Positions 9,660-16,837 of a stretch of 26,306 nt of DNA are shown piece after piece. A model generated the notes under the pieces. It was not told where the DNA came from and did no database searches. It saw only the letters and a list, made by a program, of their open reading frames with translations. This stretch comes from Ancylobacter novellus. GTDB lineage: Bacteria > Pseudomonadota > Alphaproteobacteria > Rhizobiales > Xanthobacteraceae. Positions within the stretch are counted from its first letter, which is position 1. Each line of letters starts with the position of its first letter. The position numbers and the translations under genes are program-made. The stretch covers positions 1 through 26,306 of the forward strand of contig QFQD01000048.1 in assembly GCA_003241485.1 (NCBI GenBank), written 5' to 3'.

Positions 9660-9687
9660 ATACCTGTGTATGAGTTTCGCATGCGAA
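9660..9687. repeat. Two short dyads: ATAC-CTGT-GTAT and the palindrome TTCGCATGCGAA
   Basis: Just after the MFS stop codon lie an inverted repeat with 4-base arms and a 4-base spacer (9660-9671) and a perfect 12-base palindrome (9676-9687). The first has the same ATAC-N4-GTAT form as the dyad at 5774-5785 in front of the RND operon. They could be operator sites; no T-run follows, so a terminator is less likely. Confidence 0.4.
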
Positions 9688-9820
9688 GGGTGAAAGACGG
9701 CAAACGCTTGTCCAGATAGAAGAATTCGGCGCCACCGGTAAAGTTGCCTTACTCGAACGCCGCCGCGCAGCCCATTCCGGGTGAGCGATGGAGGCACGCT
9801 GCCGGGATCGGAGCACGACG

Positions 9821-10009
9821 ATGAATGTGACGGTCGCCCTCATCAATCTGATTGCCGGTCTTCTCCTGCTGGTGGTGTGTGGTGCTCTGGCGGTTCATCT
9901 GCCGCGTCCGCGCCGCTGGATGGTCGCCGCTTTTGTCGCCGTTGACGCGGGATTGCTGGTGACCAGTCTCCTTGCTCTGCCCTTCATTCTCCATCTCGGG
10001 CTCGAGTGA
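9821..10009 (+). CDS. Small two-helix membrane protein, unknown function
   Basis: I do not recognise this 62-residue protein. It starts at ATG 9821, seven bases after GGATCGGAG, a good ribosome site; an upstream in-frame ATG at 9788 would add 11 polar residues and has no such site. Two hydrophobic stretches are clear: VALINLIAGLLLLVVCGALA (residues 5-24) and VAAFVAVDAGLLVTSLLALP (about residues 36-55), separated by the basic loop PRPRRW. This should leave the loop in the cytoplasm. It stands alone between the MFS gene and the hydrolase gene. A minus-strand frame over the same bases is polar and lacks a ribosome site, so the plus strand is preferred. Confidence 0.6.
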   Translation: MNVTVALINLIAGLLLLVVCGALAVHLPRPRRWMVAAFVAVDAGLLVTSLLALPFILHLGLE

Positions 10010-10076
10010 AGTTTCGCCGGTCCTTGCACATGTGCCGGGGCCGTTTCTGCAGATTCACCTGAACGGATGATGCCCG

Positions 10077-11072
10077 ATGGCTGGACCGATCAACTCCCTC
10101 ATGCCGGCCCCGTCGCGTCGCGACGTGATGGTGCTTGGCCTCGGTGCCGCTGCCATGGCCTCGATGTCTCTTCCGGCCGACGCGCAGGCGCCGGTCGCCA
10201 CAGCTGCGAATTCCAGACCCGAAAGGAATGACACCATGGGTTACGTTACCACCAAGGACGGCGTCGAGATCTTCTACAAGGATTGGGGCCCGAAGGACGC
10301 GCAGCCGATCGTGTTCCATCACGGCTGGCCGCTCTCGTCGGACGACTGGGACGCCCAGATGCTCTACTTCCTCGGCAAGGGCTTCCGCGTCGTTGCCAGC
10401 GACCGCCGCGGCCATGGCCGCTCGGCGCAGGTGAGCGATGGGCACGACATGGACCACTACGCCGCCGACGTCTCGGCGGTTGTCGAGCATCTCGATCTCA
10501 AGAACTCGGTGCATATCGGCCACTCCACCGGCGGCGGCCAGGTTGCCCGCTATGTCGCCAAATATGGCCAGCCCCAGGGCCGCGTCGCCAAGGCCGTGCT
10601 TGTTGCCGCCGTGCCACCGATCATGGTGAAGACCGAAGCCTATCCCGGCGGCCTTCCGGTCGAGGTGTTCGACGGCTTGCGCGCCGCGCTCGCCGCCAAC
10701 CGCTCCCAGTTCTACATCGACCTCGCCTCCGGCCCGTTCTACGGCTTCAACCGCGAAGGTGCGAAGGTCTCCCAGGGCGTGATCGACAATTGGTGGCGCC
10801 AGGGCATGACCGGTGCCGCGAATGCGCATTATCTCGGCATCAAGGCGTTCTCCGAGACAGACCAGACCGAGGACCTGAAGGCGATCACGGTACCGGTGCT
10901 GGTGCTGCAGGGCGACGACGACCAGATCGTGCCCTACAAGAACGCGTCCGAGCTTCAGGCGAAGCTGCTGAAGAACGCCACGCTGAAGATCTATCCGGGC
11001 TTCCCGCACGGCATGCTCACCACGCACGCCGATGTGCTCAATCCGGAGCTGCTTGCCTTCATCAAGGGCTGA
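10077..11072 (+). CDS. Alpha/beta hydrolase (non-heme chloroperoxidase / arylesterase type) with twin-arginine leader
   Basis: This is a serine hydrolase of the cofactor-free haloperoxidase/esterase group. The full frame from ATG 10077 has 331 residues. Residues 13-37 look like a Tat signal: SRRDVMVLGLGAAAMASM, ending with the possible cleavage site DAQA. The enzyme body starts at residue 54 (MGYVTTKDGVEIFYKDWGPK), which is where cytoplasmic members of the family normally begin. The oxyanion region is FHHGWPLSSDDW. The nucleophile is Ser150 in GHSTGGG, the acid is in GDDDQIVP (280-282) and the base is His311 in FPHGM. A second ribosome site, GAAAGGA, lies before ATG 10236 (residue 54), so a shorter cytoplasmic form is possible. 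A strong terminator follows. The natural substrate is unknown. Confidence 0.95.
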   Translation: MAGPINSLMPAPSRRDVMVLGLGAAAMASMSLPADAQAPVATAANSRPERNDTMGYVTTKDGVEIFYKDWGPKDAQPIVFHHGWPLSSDDWDAQMLYFLGKGFRVVASDRRGHGRSAQVSDGHDMDHYAADVSAVVEHLDLKNSVHIGHSTGGGQVARYVAKYGQPQGRVAKAVLVAAVPPIMVKTEAYPGGLPVEVFDGLRAALAANRSQFYIDLASGPFYGFNREGAKVSQGVIDNWWRQGMTGAANAHYLGIKAFSETDQTEDLKAITVPVLVLQGDDDQIVPYKNASELQAKLLKNATLKIYPGFPHGMLTTHADVLNPELLAFIKG

Positions 11073-11098
11073 GCCGTCGTCACATTCCGATTGTTATG

Positions 11099-11132
11099 GC
11101 CGGCCATCCGCTTGCGGGTGGCCGGCTTTTTT
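11099..11132 (+). terminator. Rho-independent terminator after the hydrolase gene
   Basis: GCCGGCCATCCGC, a short loop, and GGGTGGCCGGC form a GC-rich hairpin followed directly by TTTTTT. It lies 27 bases after the hydrolase stop codon. Confidence 0.85.
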
Positions 11133-11469
11133 CTGGCGGAGGCTGAGTTCCTTCTGTTCAAAAGTGCTCACTCAGATAGCTGGCGGTATTTCGGGATAAA
11201 TTACCCAGGGTGATGTTCAGTGGTGCGGCGAAATATGTCGCGTGTATTGGTAATTTAGTAATCCGTGTTTTGATTTATTATTAGTTATGGTCTGTAGTGG
11301 GGGAAATCTATAGAGCGTCGGAAGGTCTCAAACGACGACGGCGTAGCTTTGTTCCGCCTTCCTACGAAAATTAACTTATTGACCCACGGCGTTGCAAAGC
11401 GCTTTCTGGCGCCACCCAGGCGACCAACAAGTGTCGCCCCAGAACCTCATCGCACAGGGAGACGCGCCA
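11133..11469. other. AT-rich intergenic island
   Basis: These 337 bases contain no convincing long gene. The part from about 11160 to 11390 is visibly richer in A and T than the rest of the window, with runs such as TTTTGATTTATTATTAG. It holds a 23-codon frame at about 11213-11284 with a weak, too-close ribosome site. Weak promoter-like words (TTGACC near 11380) are present, but no well-spaced pair is convincing. It probably carries the promoter of the 118-residue protein. Confidence 0.45.
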
Positions 11470-11826
11470 ATGACGCAGCAGAGCACTCAGCCTGCCACCC
11501 CCGGATGGCGGGACCAGTTGCACCAGATGCCAGAGCGCGCCGGCAACAGGGTCAAGGCAAACACCGATACCTACTACATTCTCTACTATGCGGAGACCTC
11601 CCCGACGGGCGTCATGGGCACGATGAAGCGCGCCCGCTACGCCACCGCTCACGAAGCCGCGGATCGCGCACATGAGATGCGGCGCTCCGGCCTTCTGCGC
11701 CCGGTGGAAATTCGTGACCAACAGGATCAGCTTGTGACCTGCGAACTCATGGGCTGGAAACTGCCGGCGCTGGCGCGCCCGGCTTCCCCTCCGCCCATGG
11801 ACACGCAGCAGCGCCGGACCGCCTGA
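11470..11826 (+). CDS. Hypothetical protein, 118 residues
   Basis: I do not recognise this protein. ATG 11470 has AGGGAGA about 8 bases upstream and is preferred to an in-frame TTG at 11392. The product is soluble and polar. Residues about 30-90 look like a small folded domain: DTYYILYYAETSPTGVMG, then RARYATAHEAADRAHEMRRS, then a stretch ending in CELMGWKLP. The alternation of beta-like strands and one helix suggests a compact alpha/beta unit. The ends are low-complexity and rich in Gln, Pro and Thr, so they are probably disordered. It is a single gene with its own terminator downstream and the AT-rich island upstream. Confidence 0.7.
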   Translation: MTQQSTQPATPGWRDQLHQMPERAGNRVKANTDTYYILYYAETSPTGVMGTMKRARYATAHEAADRAHEMRRSGLLRPVEIRDQQDQLVTCELMGWKLPALARPASPPPMDTQQRRTA

Positions 11827-11859
11827 TCGCCGCGCACGACCACATTGTCTTCGTACTCG

Positions 11860-11890
11860 ATCGCCGGCCTCAGGGCCGGCGATGTTGTTT
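11860..11890 (+). terminator. Rho-independent terminator after the 118-residue protein
   Basis: ATCGCCGGCC and GGCCGGCGAT form a perfect 10-base-pair stem with a tiny loop, followed by GTTGTTTT. It lies 33 bases after the stop codon. Confidence 0.75.
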
Positions 11891-12103
11891 TGCGACGTCT
11901 TTTCTTCCTCTTCAGCTGACGCTGGGGCAGGCGCGCGCAGGCCACACAGGCGCGCGGATCGTTCATTCCTGCGGGTTACATCGCCGACATGGGTTAAATT
12001 GCCTGAGACGATGGTCTATCTTGCCGAAAATGTCTGGGGCGGCGAATGCAGCCATTCCACGTCGCAACGATAAAAGTCGGCACCGACCGAGGGGGAACGT
12101 TTG

Positions 12104-12643
12104 ATGGCAGGGCTTCTGGCCTTCAGTCGAGGAATCGATTGGCTCAACGAGCGGTTCGGCCGGCTCGCTGATTACTGTGTCCTGTTCGCCTGTCTCATCA
12201 GCGCCGGCAATGCGTCGGTGCGCTATATGCTGAGCTACAGCACCAACGGGTTGCTGGAGATCCAGTGGTATCTGTTCGGCGCGGTCGTGCTGCTCGGCGC
12301 GCCCTACACGCTGAAGCTCAACGAACATGTGCGTGTCGACCTGCTCTACATGTCGCTGACGCCGCGCGGGCGGCTTTGGGTCGATACGCTCGGCTTCATC
12401 GTGATCCTCATCCCGGCCGGCCTGTTCCTGACCTGGCTGAGCCTTCCGTTCTTCTGGCAGTCCTTCGTCTCGGACGAAATGTCCCAGAACGCCGGCGGCC
12501 TCATTCTTTGGCCGGCCAAGCTGCTGTTGCCGCTGGGCTTTGCCCTGCTGACCATTCAGGGCGTATCGGAACTCATCAAGCGGATCGCCGCTCTCAAGGG
12601 CGAGATCGAGCTCGAAACCGATTACGAGAAGCCGCTTCAGTGA
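12104..12643 (+). CDS. TRAP transporter small permease subunit (DctQ-like)
   Basis: This is the small membrane subunit of a tripartite ATP-independent periplasmic transporter, which drives uptake of organic acids or related solutes with an ion gradient. ATG 12104 follows GAGGGGG by about 8 bases; a TTG three bases earlier is also in frame. The product has 179 residues with four predicted helices, beginning ADYCVLFACLISAGNASVRY and EIQWYLFGAVVLLGAPYTLK. The family block LNEHVRVDLLY follows helix 2, and WPAKLLLPLGFALLTIQGV forms the last helix. Its partner starts 68 bases downstream. No binding-protein gene (DctP) is adjacent on either side. The sequence resembles the subgroup often labelled mannitol/chloroaromatic compound transport, a label that does not establish the substrate. 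Confidence 0.93.
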   Translation: MAGLLAFSRGIDWLNERFGRLADYCVLFACLISAGNASVRYMLSYSTNGLLEIQWYLFGAVVLLGAPYTLKLNEHVRVDLLYMSLTPRGRLWVDTLGFIVILIPAGLFLTWLSLPFFWQSFVSDEMSQNAGGLILWPAKLLLPLGFALLTIQGVSELIKRIAALKGEIELETDYEKPLQ

Positions 12644-12711
12644 GACGCCGGCGCGTGCCGCCCCGTCCGACCCGACCCTTTTCCCGATCCTGAAGAACGA
12701 GCGAGCCCAGC

Positions 12712-14124
12712 ATGTTCTCCTACGGCGTGATGCCCCCGCTTATGTTCGGCGGAATGATCTGTTTCATGATCATCGGCTTTCCGGTCGCGTTCTCGCTTGT
12801 TGCGGTCGGGCTGTTCTTTGGCACGATCGGCATTCTGACCGATCATTTCCACCCGAGCTTCCTTCAGGCTTTGCCGTTCCGCTTTTACGGCATCATCTCC
12901 AACGACCTGCTGCTGGCGATCCCGTTCTTCACCTTCATGGGCGCCATCCTTGAGCGTTGCGGCCTCGCCGAGGACCTGCTGGAGGGAACCGGCAAGCTGT
13001 TCGGCAAGGTGCCGGGCGGCCTCGCCTATGCGGTCATCGTCGTCGGCGCCATTCTGGGTGCCATCACCGGCACGGTGGCCGCCTCGGTCATCGCCATGGG
13101 CGTGATCTCGCTTCCGGTGATGATGCGCTATGGCTACGACCAGAAGCTCGCGACGGGTGTCATCGCCGCTTCCGGCACAATCACGCAGCTCATCCCGCCC
13201 TCGCTGGTGCTGATTATCCTTGCCGAACAGCTCGGCAAGCCGGTGGGCGACATGTATCTCGGCGCCATCGGCCCCTCGCTGCTGCAGGTGCTGATCTTCC
13301 TCGCCTATGTCTTCGTGCTCTCGCTCATCAAGCCGCACCACATGCCGCCGCTGCCGCCGGAGGCTATCGGCGAGGGCGGCTGGCCGCTGATCAAGCAGGT
13401 CATGTGGGGAATGATCCCCTCCATCGTGCTCATCATGCTGGTGCTCGGTACGCTCGCCATGGGCCTTGCCACCCCGACCGAAGCGGGCGCCATGGGCGCG
13501 GTCGGCGCCATCGTGCTGGCGGCGATGCACCGCCGGCTGACCTGGCCGCTGGTACGTCAGGCCATGGCCTCCACCGCACGACTGACCGCCATGGTGGTGT
13601 TCATCCTCATCGGCGCGACCGTGTTCAGTCTGGTGTTCCAGGGAATGGACGGCGCGCTGTGGATCGAACACCTGCTGGCGCAGTTGCCGGGCGGGCGGGT
13701 CGGCTTCCTGATCTTCGTCAACGTCTTCGTGTTCTTCATCGCGTTCTTCCTCGATTTCTTCGAGATCGCGTTCATCATCGTGCCGCTGCTCGTGCCGGTG
13801 GCGATCAAGCTCGACATCAACCTCATCTGGTTCGGCGTCCTGCTCTGCGTGAACATGCAGACCGCCTTCATGCACCCGCCCTTCGGCTTCGCGCTGTTCT
13901 ACCTGCGCGGCATCGCGCCGAAGTCGATCCGCACCTCGCAGATCTACTGGGGCGCCATTCCGTGGCTGCTGATGCAGCTCATCCTCGTTGTGGTGGTGAT
14001 CATGTGGCCGGAGGCGGTGACCTACTGGATCAGCGCAGGTCCGACGGTCGATCCCGCCACCATCCAGCTGGACATTCCCCAGTTCGAGCCGCCGCCGCTG
14101 AACATGGGGCCGCCGCAGTTCTGA
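12712..14124 (+). CDS. TRAP transporter large permease subunit (DctM-like)
   Basis: This is the ion-coupled transport subunit of the same TRAP system. It has 470 residues, within the normal range, with about 12 hydrophobic segments. Family blocks include MIIGFPVAFSLVAVGLFFG, LLLAIPFFTFMGAILERCG, VVGAILGAITGTVAASVIAM and ASGTITQLIPPSLVLIILAE. The second half repeats the fold with ATPTEAGAMGAVGAIVLA and a conserved MHPPFGFALFYLRGIAP near the end. The C-terminus is Pro-rich. A modest ribosome site (GAGCGAG) precedes ATG 12712. A hairpin follows the gene at 14143-14176. The missing binding protein must be encoded elsewhere, or the pair may be left over from a larger operon. Confidence 0.95.
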   Translation: MFSYGVMPPLMFGGMICFMIIGFPVAFSLVAVGLFFGTIGILTDHFHPSFLQALPFRFYGIISNDLLLAIPFFTFMGAILERCGLAEDLLEGTGKLFGKVPGGLAYAVIVVGAILGAITGTVAASVIAMGVISLPVMMRYGYDQKLATGVIAASGTITQLIPPSLVLIILAEQLGKPVGDMYLGAIGPSLLQVLIFLAYVFVLSLIKPHHMPPLPPEAIGEGGWPLIKQVMWGMIPSIVLIMLVLGTLAMGLATPTEAGAMGAVGAIVLAAMHRRLTWPLVRQAMASTARLTAMVVFILIGATVFSLVFQGMDGALWIEHLLAQLPGGRVGFLIFVNVFVFFIAFFLDFFEIAFIIVPLLVPVAIKLDINLIWFGVLLCVNMQTAFMHPPFGFALFYLRGIAPKSIRTSQIYWGAIPWLLMQLILVVVVIMWPEAVTYWISAGPTVDPATIQLDIPQFEPPPLNMGPPQF

Positions 14125-14142
14125 GGTCGGTCACGAGAAAGG

Positions 14143-14176
14143 GCACCGCAGGCCGGAAGGCGTGCGGTGCTCTTTG
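14143..14176 (+). terminator. Possible terminator after the TRAP large subunit
   Basis: GCACCGCA and TGCGGTGC form an 8-base-pair stem with a 12-base loop, followed by TCTTTGCTT. The T-run is short, so activity is uncertain. It sits between the convergent TRAP gene and the minus-strand membrane protein. Confidence 0.5.
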
Positions 14177-14187
14177 CTTGAGGGGTA

Positions 14188-14694
14188 TCAGACGGCCGGG
14201 CGCGCCATGGCGCGCGACCCGCGCACGGCAGAGAAGCCGGCGAGCACGAACAGCGCCAGCACGACAAGCTGGGCGATGGCGAAGGGCGGCTCCGATTGCG
14301 TCGGCGCCAGCGCCTTAAGCGCGCCAATCTTGGCGAAGGCCTGGGCAACCGCGACGAAGACCAGCAGCGAGAGGCTGATGACGACACCTGCGGCGTAGAT
14401 CCAGTTCCAGTGGCCGGCGCGGCGGAAGTGGTAGCGGGCCGGCAGGGTGGCCGCCAGCACCAGCAGCGCGACAATGCCGACGATGTGCGAGGGCAGCACG
14501 CCCGTGAAGGGAAAGCCGAAGCCGGTGGCGCTGGTGGCCACGGCGGTGGCGAGAAACACCATCGTCCACACCGGACGCTCGCGGCCCGCGATCAGGTCGA
14601 GCAGCACCACGAAGCCGGTGGCGATGGCGATCAGGCTCAGCCAGGTATGAAAGCCGGTCCAGCTGGTGGGATCGAACATGTTCGGATTGGTCAT
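14188..14694 (-). CDS. Hypothetical multi-helix membrane protein, 168 residues
   Basis: I do not recognise a named family. ATG 14694 is preferred because GGGGAG lies 7 bases upstream; an in-frame start at 14718 would add 8 residues. About five hydrophobic segments are visible, including WLSLIAIATGFVVLLDLIAG, TMVFLATAVATSATGFGFPF, HIVGIVALLVLAATLPARYH, WIYAAGVVISLSLLVFVAVA and a final AIAQLVVLALFVLAGFSAV. The stretch SATGFGFPFTGVLPSHIVG with a conserved-looking His could matter for function. The protein is convergent with the TRAP operon and divergent from the drug exporter. No enzymatic motif was found. Confidence 0.82.
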   Translation of the reverse strand: MTNPNMFDPTSWTGFHTWLSLIAIATGFVVLLDLIAGRERPVWTMVFLATAVATSATGFGFPFTGVLPSHIVGIVALLVLAATLPARYHFRRAGHWNWIYAAGVVISLSLLVFVAVAQAFAKIGALKALAPTQSEPPFAIAQLVVLALFVLAGFSAVRGSRAMARPAV

Positions 14695-14783
14695 GGCAGG
14701 CGCTCCCCAGTTTGCCACGGATGCGCTCCGTCCCGCCGAAGCGCCGTCATTGCCCGGAACGAGATCCCGCGCGCGACGCTTTC

Positions 14784-14830
14784 ATGATAGCCATCATTTT
14801 TGTATCGGCCAGTGGGATAGAGCGGCCGAT
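14784..14830. promoter_or_regulatory. Two inverted repeats between divergent genes
   Basis: ATGAT-AGCC-ATCAT lies at 14784-14797 and ATCGGCC-13 bases-GGCCGAT at 14804-14830. Both are perfect in their arms and lie in the 237 bases between the membrane protein and the Bcr-type exporter. The second has half-sites about two helical turns apart, as expected for a dimeric repressor. This is pattern evidence only. Confidence 0.35.
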
Positions 14831-14931
14831 TTCACCGTTCTGTGTCTTTCCGTCTCTAGGGGGGCGCCGGATTCTGCGGCATAAGTCCCGCCCTGACTGC
14901 CGCGCCGCCGCATGAACTCATTGGACTTCGC

Positions 14932-16206
14932 ATGACCACCTCCGTGCCCACGCCGGACAATCCGCATCCCGGCATGGGCTTTCGCCAGTTCGTCGCCTTC
15001 ATCGCGGCGCTGATGGCGACCAATGCCATCGCCATCGATTCCATGCTGCCCGCGCTGCCGGAGATCGGCCACGCGCTGCACATCGACACGGCGAACCACA
15101 CGCAGATCGTCATCACGGCCTATCTGCTCGGCTTCGGCGGGGCGCAGATCATCTACGGCACGCTGGCGGACCGCTTCGGCCGCCGGGTGGTCCTGCTGGC
15201 GGGTCTTGCCATCTACACCGCGGCGTCGGTCGCGGCCTATTTCGCCGGCTCGCTGGAGGTAATGATGGTCGCGCGCGCGGTGCAGGGCATCGGCTCGGCG
15301 GCGACTCGCATCCTTGCCATCACCATCGTGCGCGACTGCTATCACGGACGGCAGATGGCGCGGGTGATGTCGCTTGCCTTCATCGTCTTCCTCGCCGTGC
15401 CGATCGCGGCGCCCTCCATCGGCCAGATCATCATGCTGGCAGCGCCGTGGCGGGCGATCTTCCTCATGCTCTGCGTGTTCGGCGTCGTGCTGTTTTGCTG
15501 GACCGCCCTGCGGTTGCCGGAGACTCTCGATCCCGAGGACCGCACCCCCATCTCCATTCGCGGCGTGAGCCATGCCTTCGCCCTGGTGCTCCGCAGCCGG
15601 ATCACCGTCGGCTATATGTGCGCGATGACGATGGTGATGGGCGGCCTGTTCGGCTTCATCAACTCGGCGCAGCAGGTCTTCGCCGACGCCTTCGATGCGA
15701 AGGAACTGTTCACGCTGGTCTTCGCCATCGTTGCCGCGTTCATGGCGCTGTCGTCGTTGCTCAATTCACGGGTGGTGGAGAAGCTCGGCATGCGGCGCGT
15801 CTCGCATGCGGCGCTGCTGGGCTACCTCAGCATCACGCTGGTCCACGCCGGCGTGGTGATCGCCGGGTGGGAGAACATCTGGAGCTTCTCCGTGCTCCAG
15901 GCGGCGATGATGTTCTTCTTCGGCCTCATGGTGTCGAACTTCAACGCCATGGCGATGGAGCCGGTGGGGCATGTCGCGGGAACGGCGTCCTCGGTACTGG
16001 GCTTTTGCTCCACGGTCGGCGGCGCGACGCTGGGCTTCATCATCGGCCAGCATTTCGACGGCACGACGCTGCCGCTGACCTTCGGCTTCGCAGCGCTGGG
16101 CACCGCGGCGCTGGTCTTCGTGCTGATCGCCGAACGCGGCCGCTTGTTCGGCACGTCGAGCACCGCGATACGGCAGGCGGCCGTTCCGGTGGTTGCCGAC
16201 GACTAG
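14932..16206 (+). CDS. Multidrug efflux MFS transporter, Bcr/CflA family
   Basis: This is a 12-helix proton-driven exporter of the inner membrane. It has 424 residues from ATG 14932; the ribosome site is weak (TTGGA). Helix 1 ends with IAIDSMLPALPEIG, with the Asp and LPALP typical of Bcr/CflA proteins. Motif A is GTLADRFGRRVVLLAGL (residues 76-92), and VARAVQGIGSAATRILA corresponds to the motif B region. The domain linker (about residues 199-215) is charged. A second-half motif-A-like loop (NSRVVEKLGMRRVSHAAL) is present. The last helix is followed by a polar tail. Its stop codon overlaps that of the convergent NUDIX gene in the sequence CTAG. The substrate is not predictable from sequence. 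Confidence 0.94.
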   Translation: MTTSVPTPDNPHPGMGFRQFVAFIAALMATNAIAIDSMLPALPEIGHALHIDTANHTQIVITAYLLGFGGAQIIYGTLADRFGRRVVLLAGLAIYTAASVAAYFAGSLEVMMVARAVQGIGSAATRILAITIVRDCYHGRQMARVMSLAFIVFLAVPIAAPSIGQIIMLAAPWRAIFLMLCVFGVVLFCWTALRLPETLDPEDRTPISIRGVSHAFALVLRSRITVGYMCAMTMVMGGLFGFINSAQQVFADAFDAKELFTLVFAIVAAFMALSSLLNSRVVEKLGMRRVSHAALLGYLSITLVHAGVVIAGWENIWSFSVLQAAMMFFFGLMVSNFNAMAMEPVGHVAGTASSVLGFCSTVGGATLGFIIGQHFDGTTLPLTFGFAALGTAALVFVLIAERGRLFGTSSTAIRQAAVPVVADD

Positions 16207-16763
16207 CTGTTCGCCGACAGGCGAGGGCGCGACAGAGCGTCCTCGCGCTCGGCCTTGGGCGCGCGGGACTTGGGCTTGGTCTTGGCAAGCTGGTTCGCGA
16301 CGACCTTTTGCCAGATCCCCGAGTGCGCGAATTCGACGATCAGCGCGCCCAGTTCCGTCTCGTCGATGAGCAGGGCAGCGTCCTCGGGCGACAGCCAGGT
16401 CTGAACACGCTCATGCCGCTCCGGCCAGTCCGACAGCTGGCGTTTGGCGGCGAAGGGGTAGACCGAGACTTTCACCAGCGAGAAGTGGGTGTCGAAGCGT
16501 TTCCAGTACAGATACTGGCCGAGCCGTTTGCGGCTGATCTCGCCGATCACGCCGGCTTCCTGCCGTGCTTCGATCTGCGCCGACTTCCAATCCTTGCGGT
16601 TCTTCATCGGCCAGCCCTTGGGAATGACCGCACGGCGGGTCTCGCGCGACGACAGTACGAGGATCTGAAGACTGCCGTCAGGAGCCAGGCGATAGGGAAG
16701 GGCCGCCACCTGTTCCAGCGGGCGTCCATCGGCGAGTCGTTTCCGTTGTTTTGCCTTTCCCAT
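16203..16763 (-). CDS. NUDIX hydrolase with a degenerate Nudix box
   Basis: This is a small protein of the pyrophosphohydrolase superfamily, 186 residues from ATG 16763. An in-frame GTG at 16823 would add 20 residues; neither start has an ideal ribosome site. The fold is supported by QVAALPYRL, VIPKGWPMKNRKDW, and the box region at residues 61-72. There the canonical R-E-U-x-E-E-x-G-U reads I64-E65-A66-R67-Q68-E69-A70-G71-V72, so the Arg and one of the paired metal-binding Glu are replaced. The IPKGWPM form is common in alphaproteobacterial members that resemble diphosphoinositol polyphosphate hydrolases. The C-terminal 25 residues are charged and probably disordered. Activity is uncertain because of the changed box. 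Confidence 0.88.
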   Translation of the reverse strand: MGKAKQRKRLADGRPLEQVAALPYRLAPDGSLQILVLSSRETRRAVIPKGWPMKNRKDWKSAQIEARQEAGVIGEISRKRLGQYLYWKRFDTHFSLVKVSVYPFAAKRQLSDWPERHERVQTWLSPEDAALLIDETELGALIVEFAHSGIWQKVVANQLAKTKPKSRAPKAEREDALSRPRLSANS

Positions 16764-16837
16764 GGTCGTTAGATGTAGCGATCCCCCCCGCCAAATGCGA
16801 TGGGTTTCGATCCGGGCAATCACCGAGTGGTGCTATA

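Noticed and set aside
12957..14318. Plus-strand open frame of 453 codons in a second frame of the TRAP large subunit
   Set aside because: It is rich in Arg, His and Gly and overlaps a clear DctM gene in another frame.
14756..14780. GGAAC-N16-CGCT as an EcfG promoter for the Bcr-type exporter
   Set aside because: The -10 part is CGCT rather than CGTT and the site is about 150 bases from the start codon, so the match is too weak.
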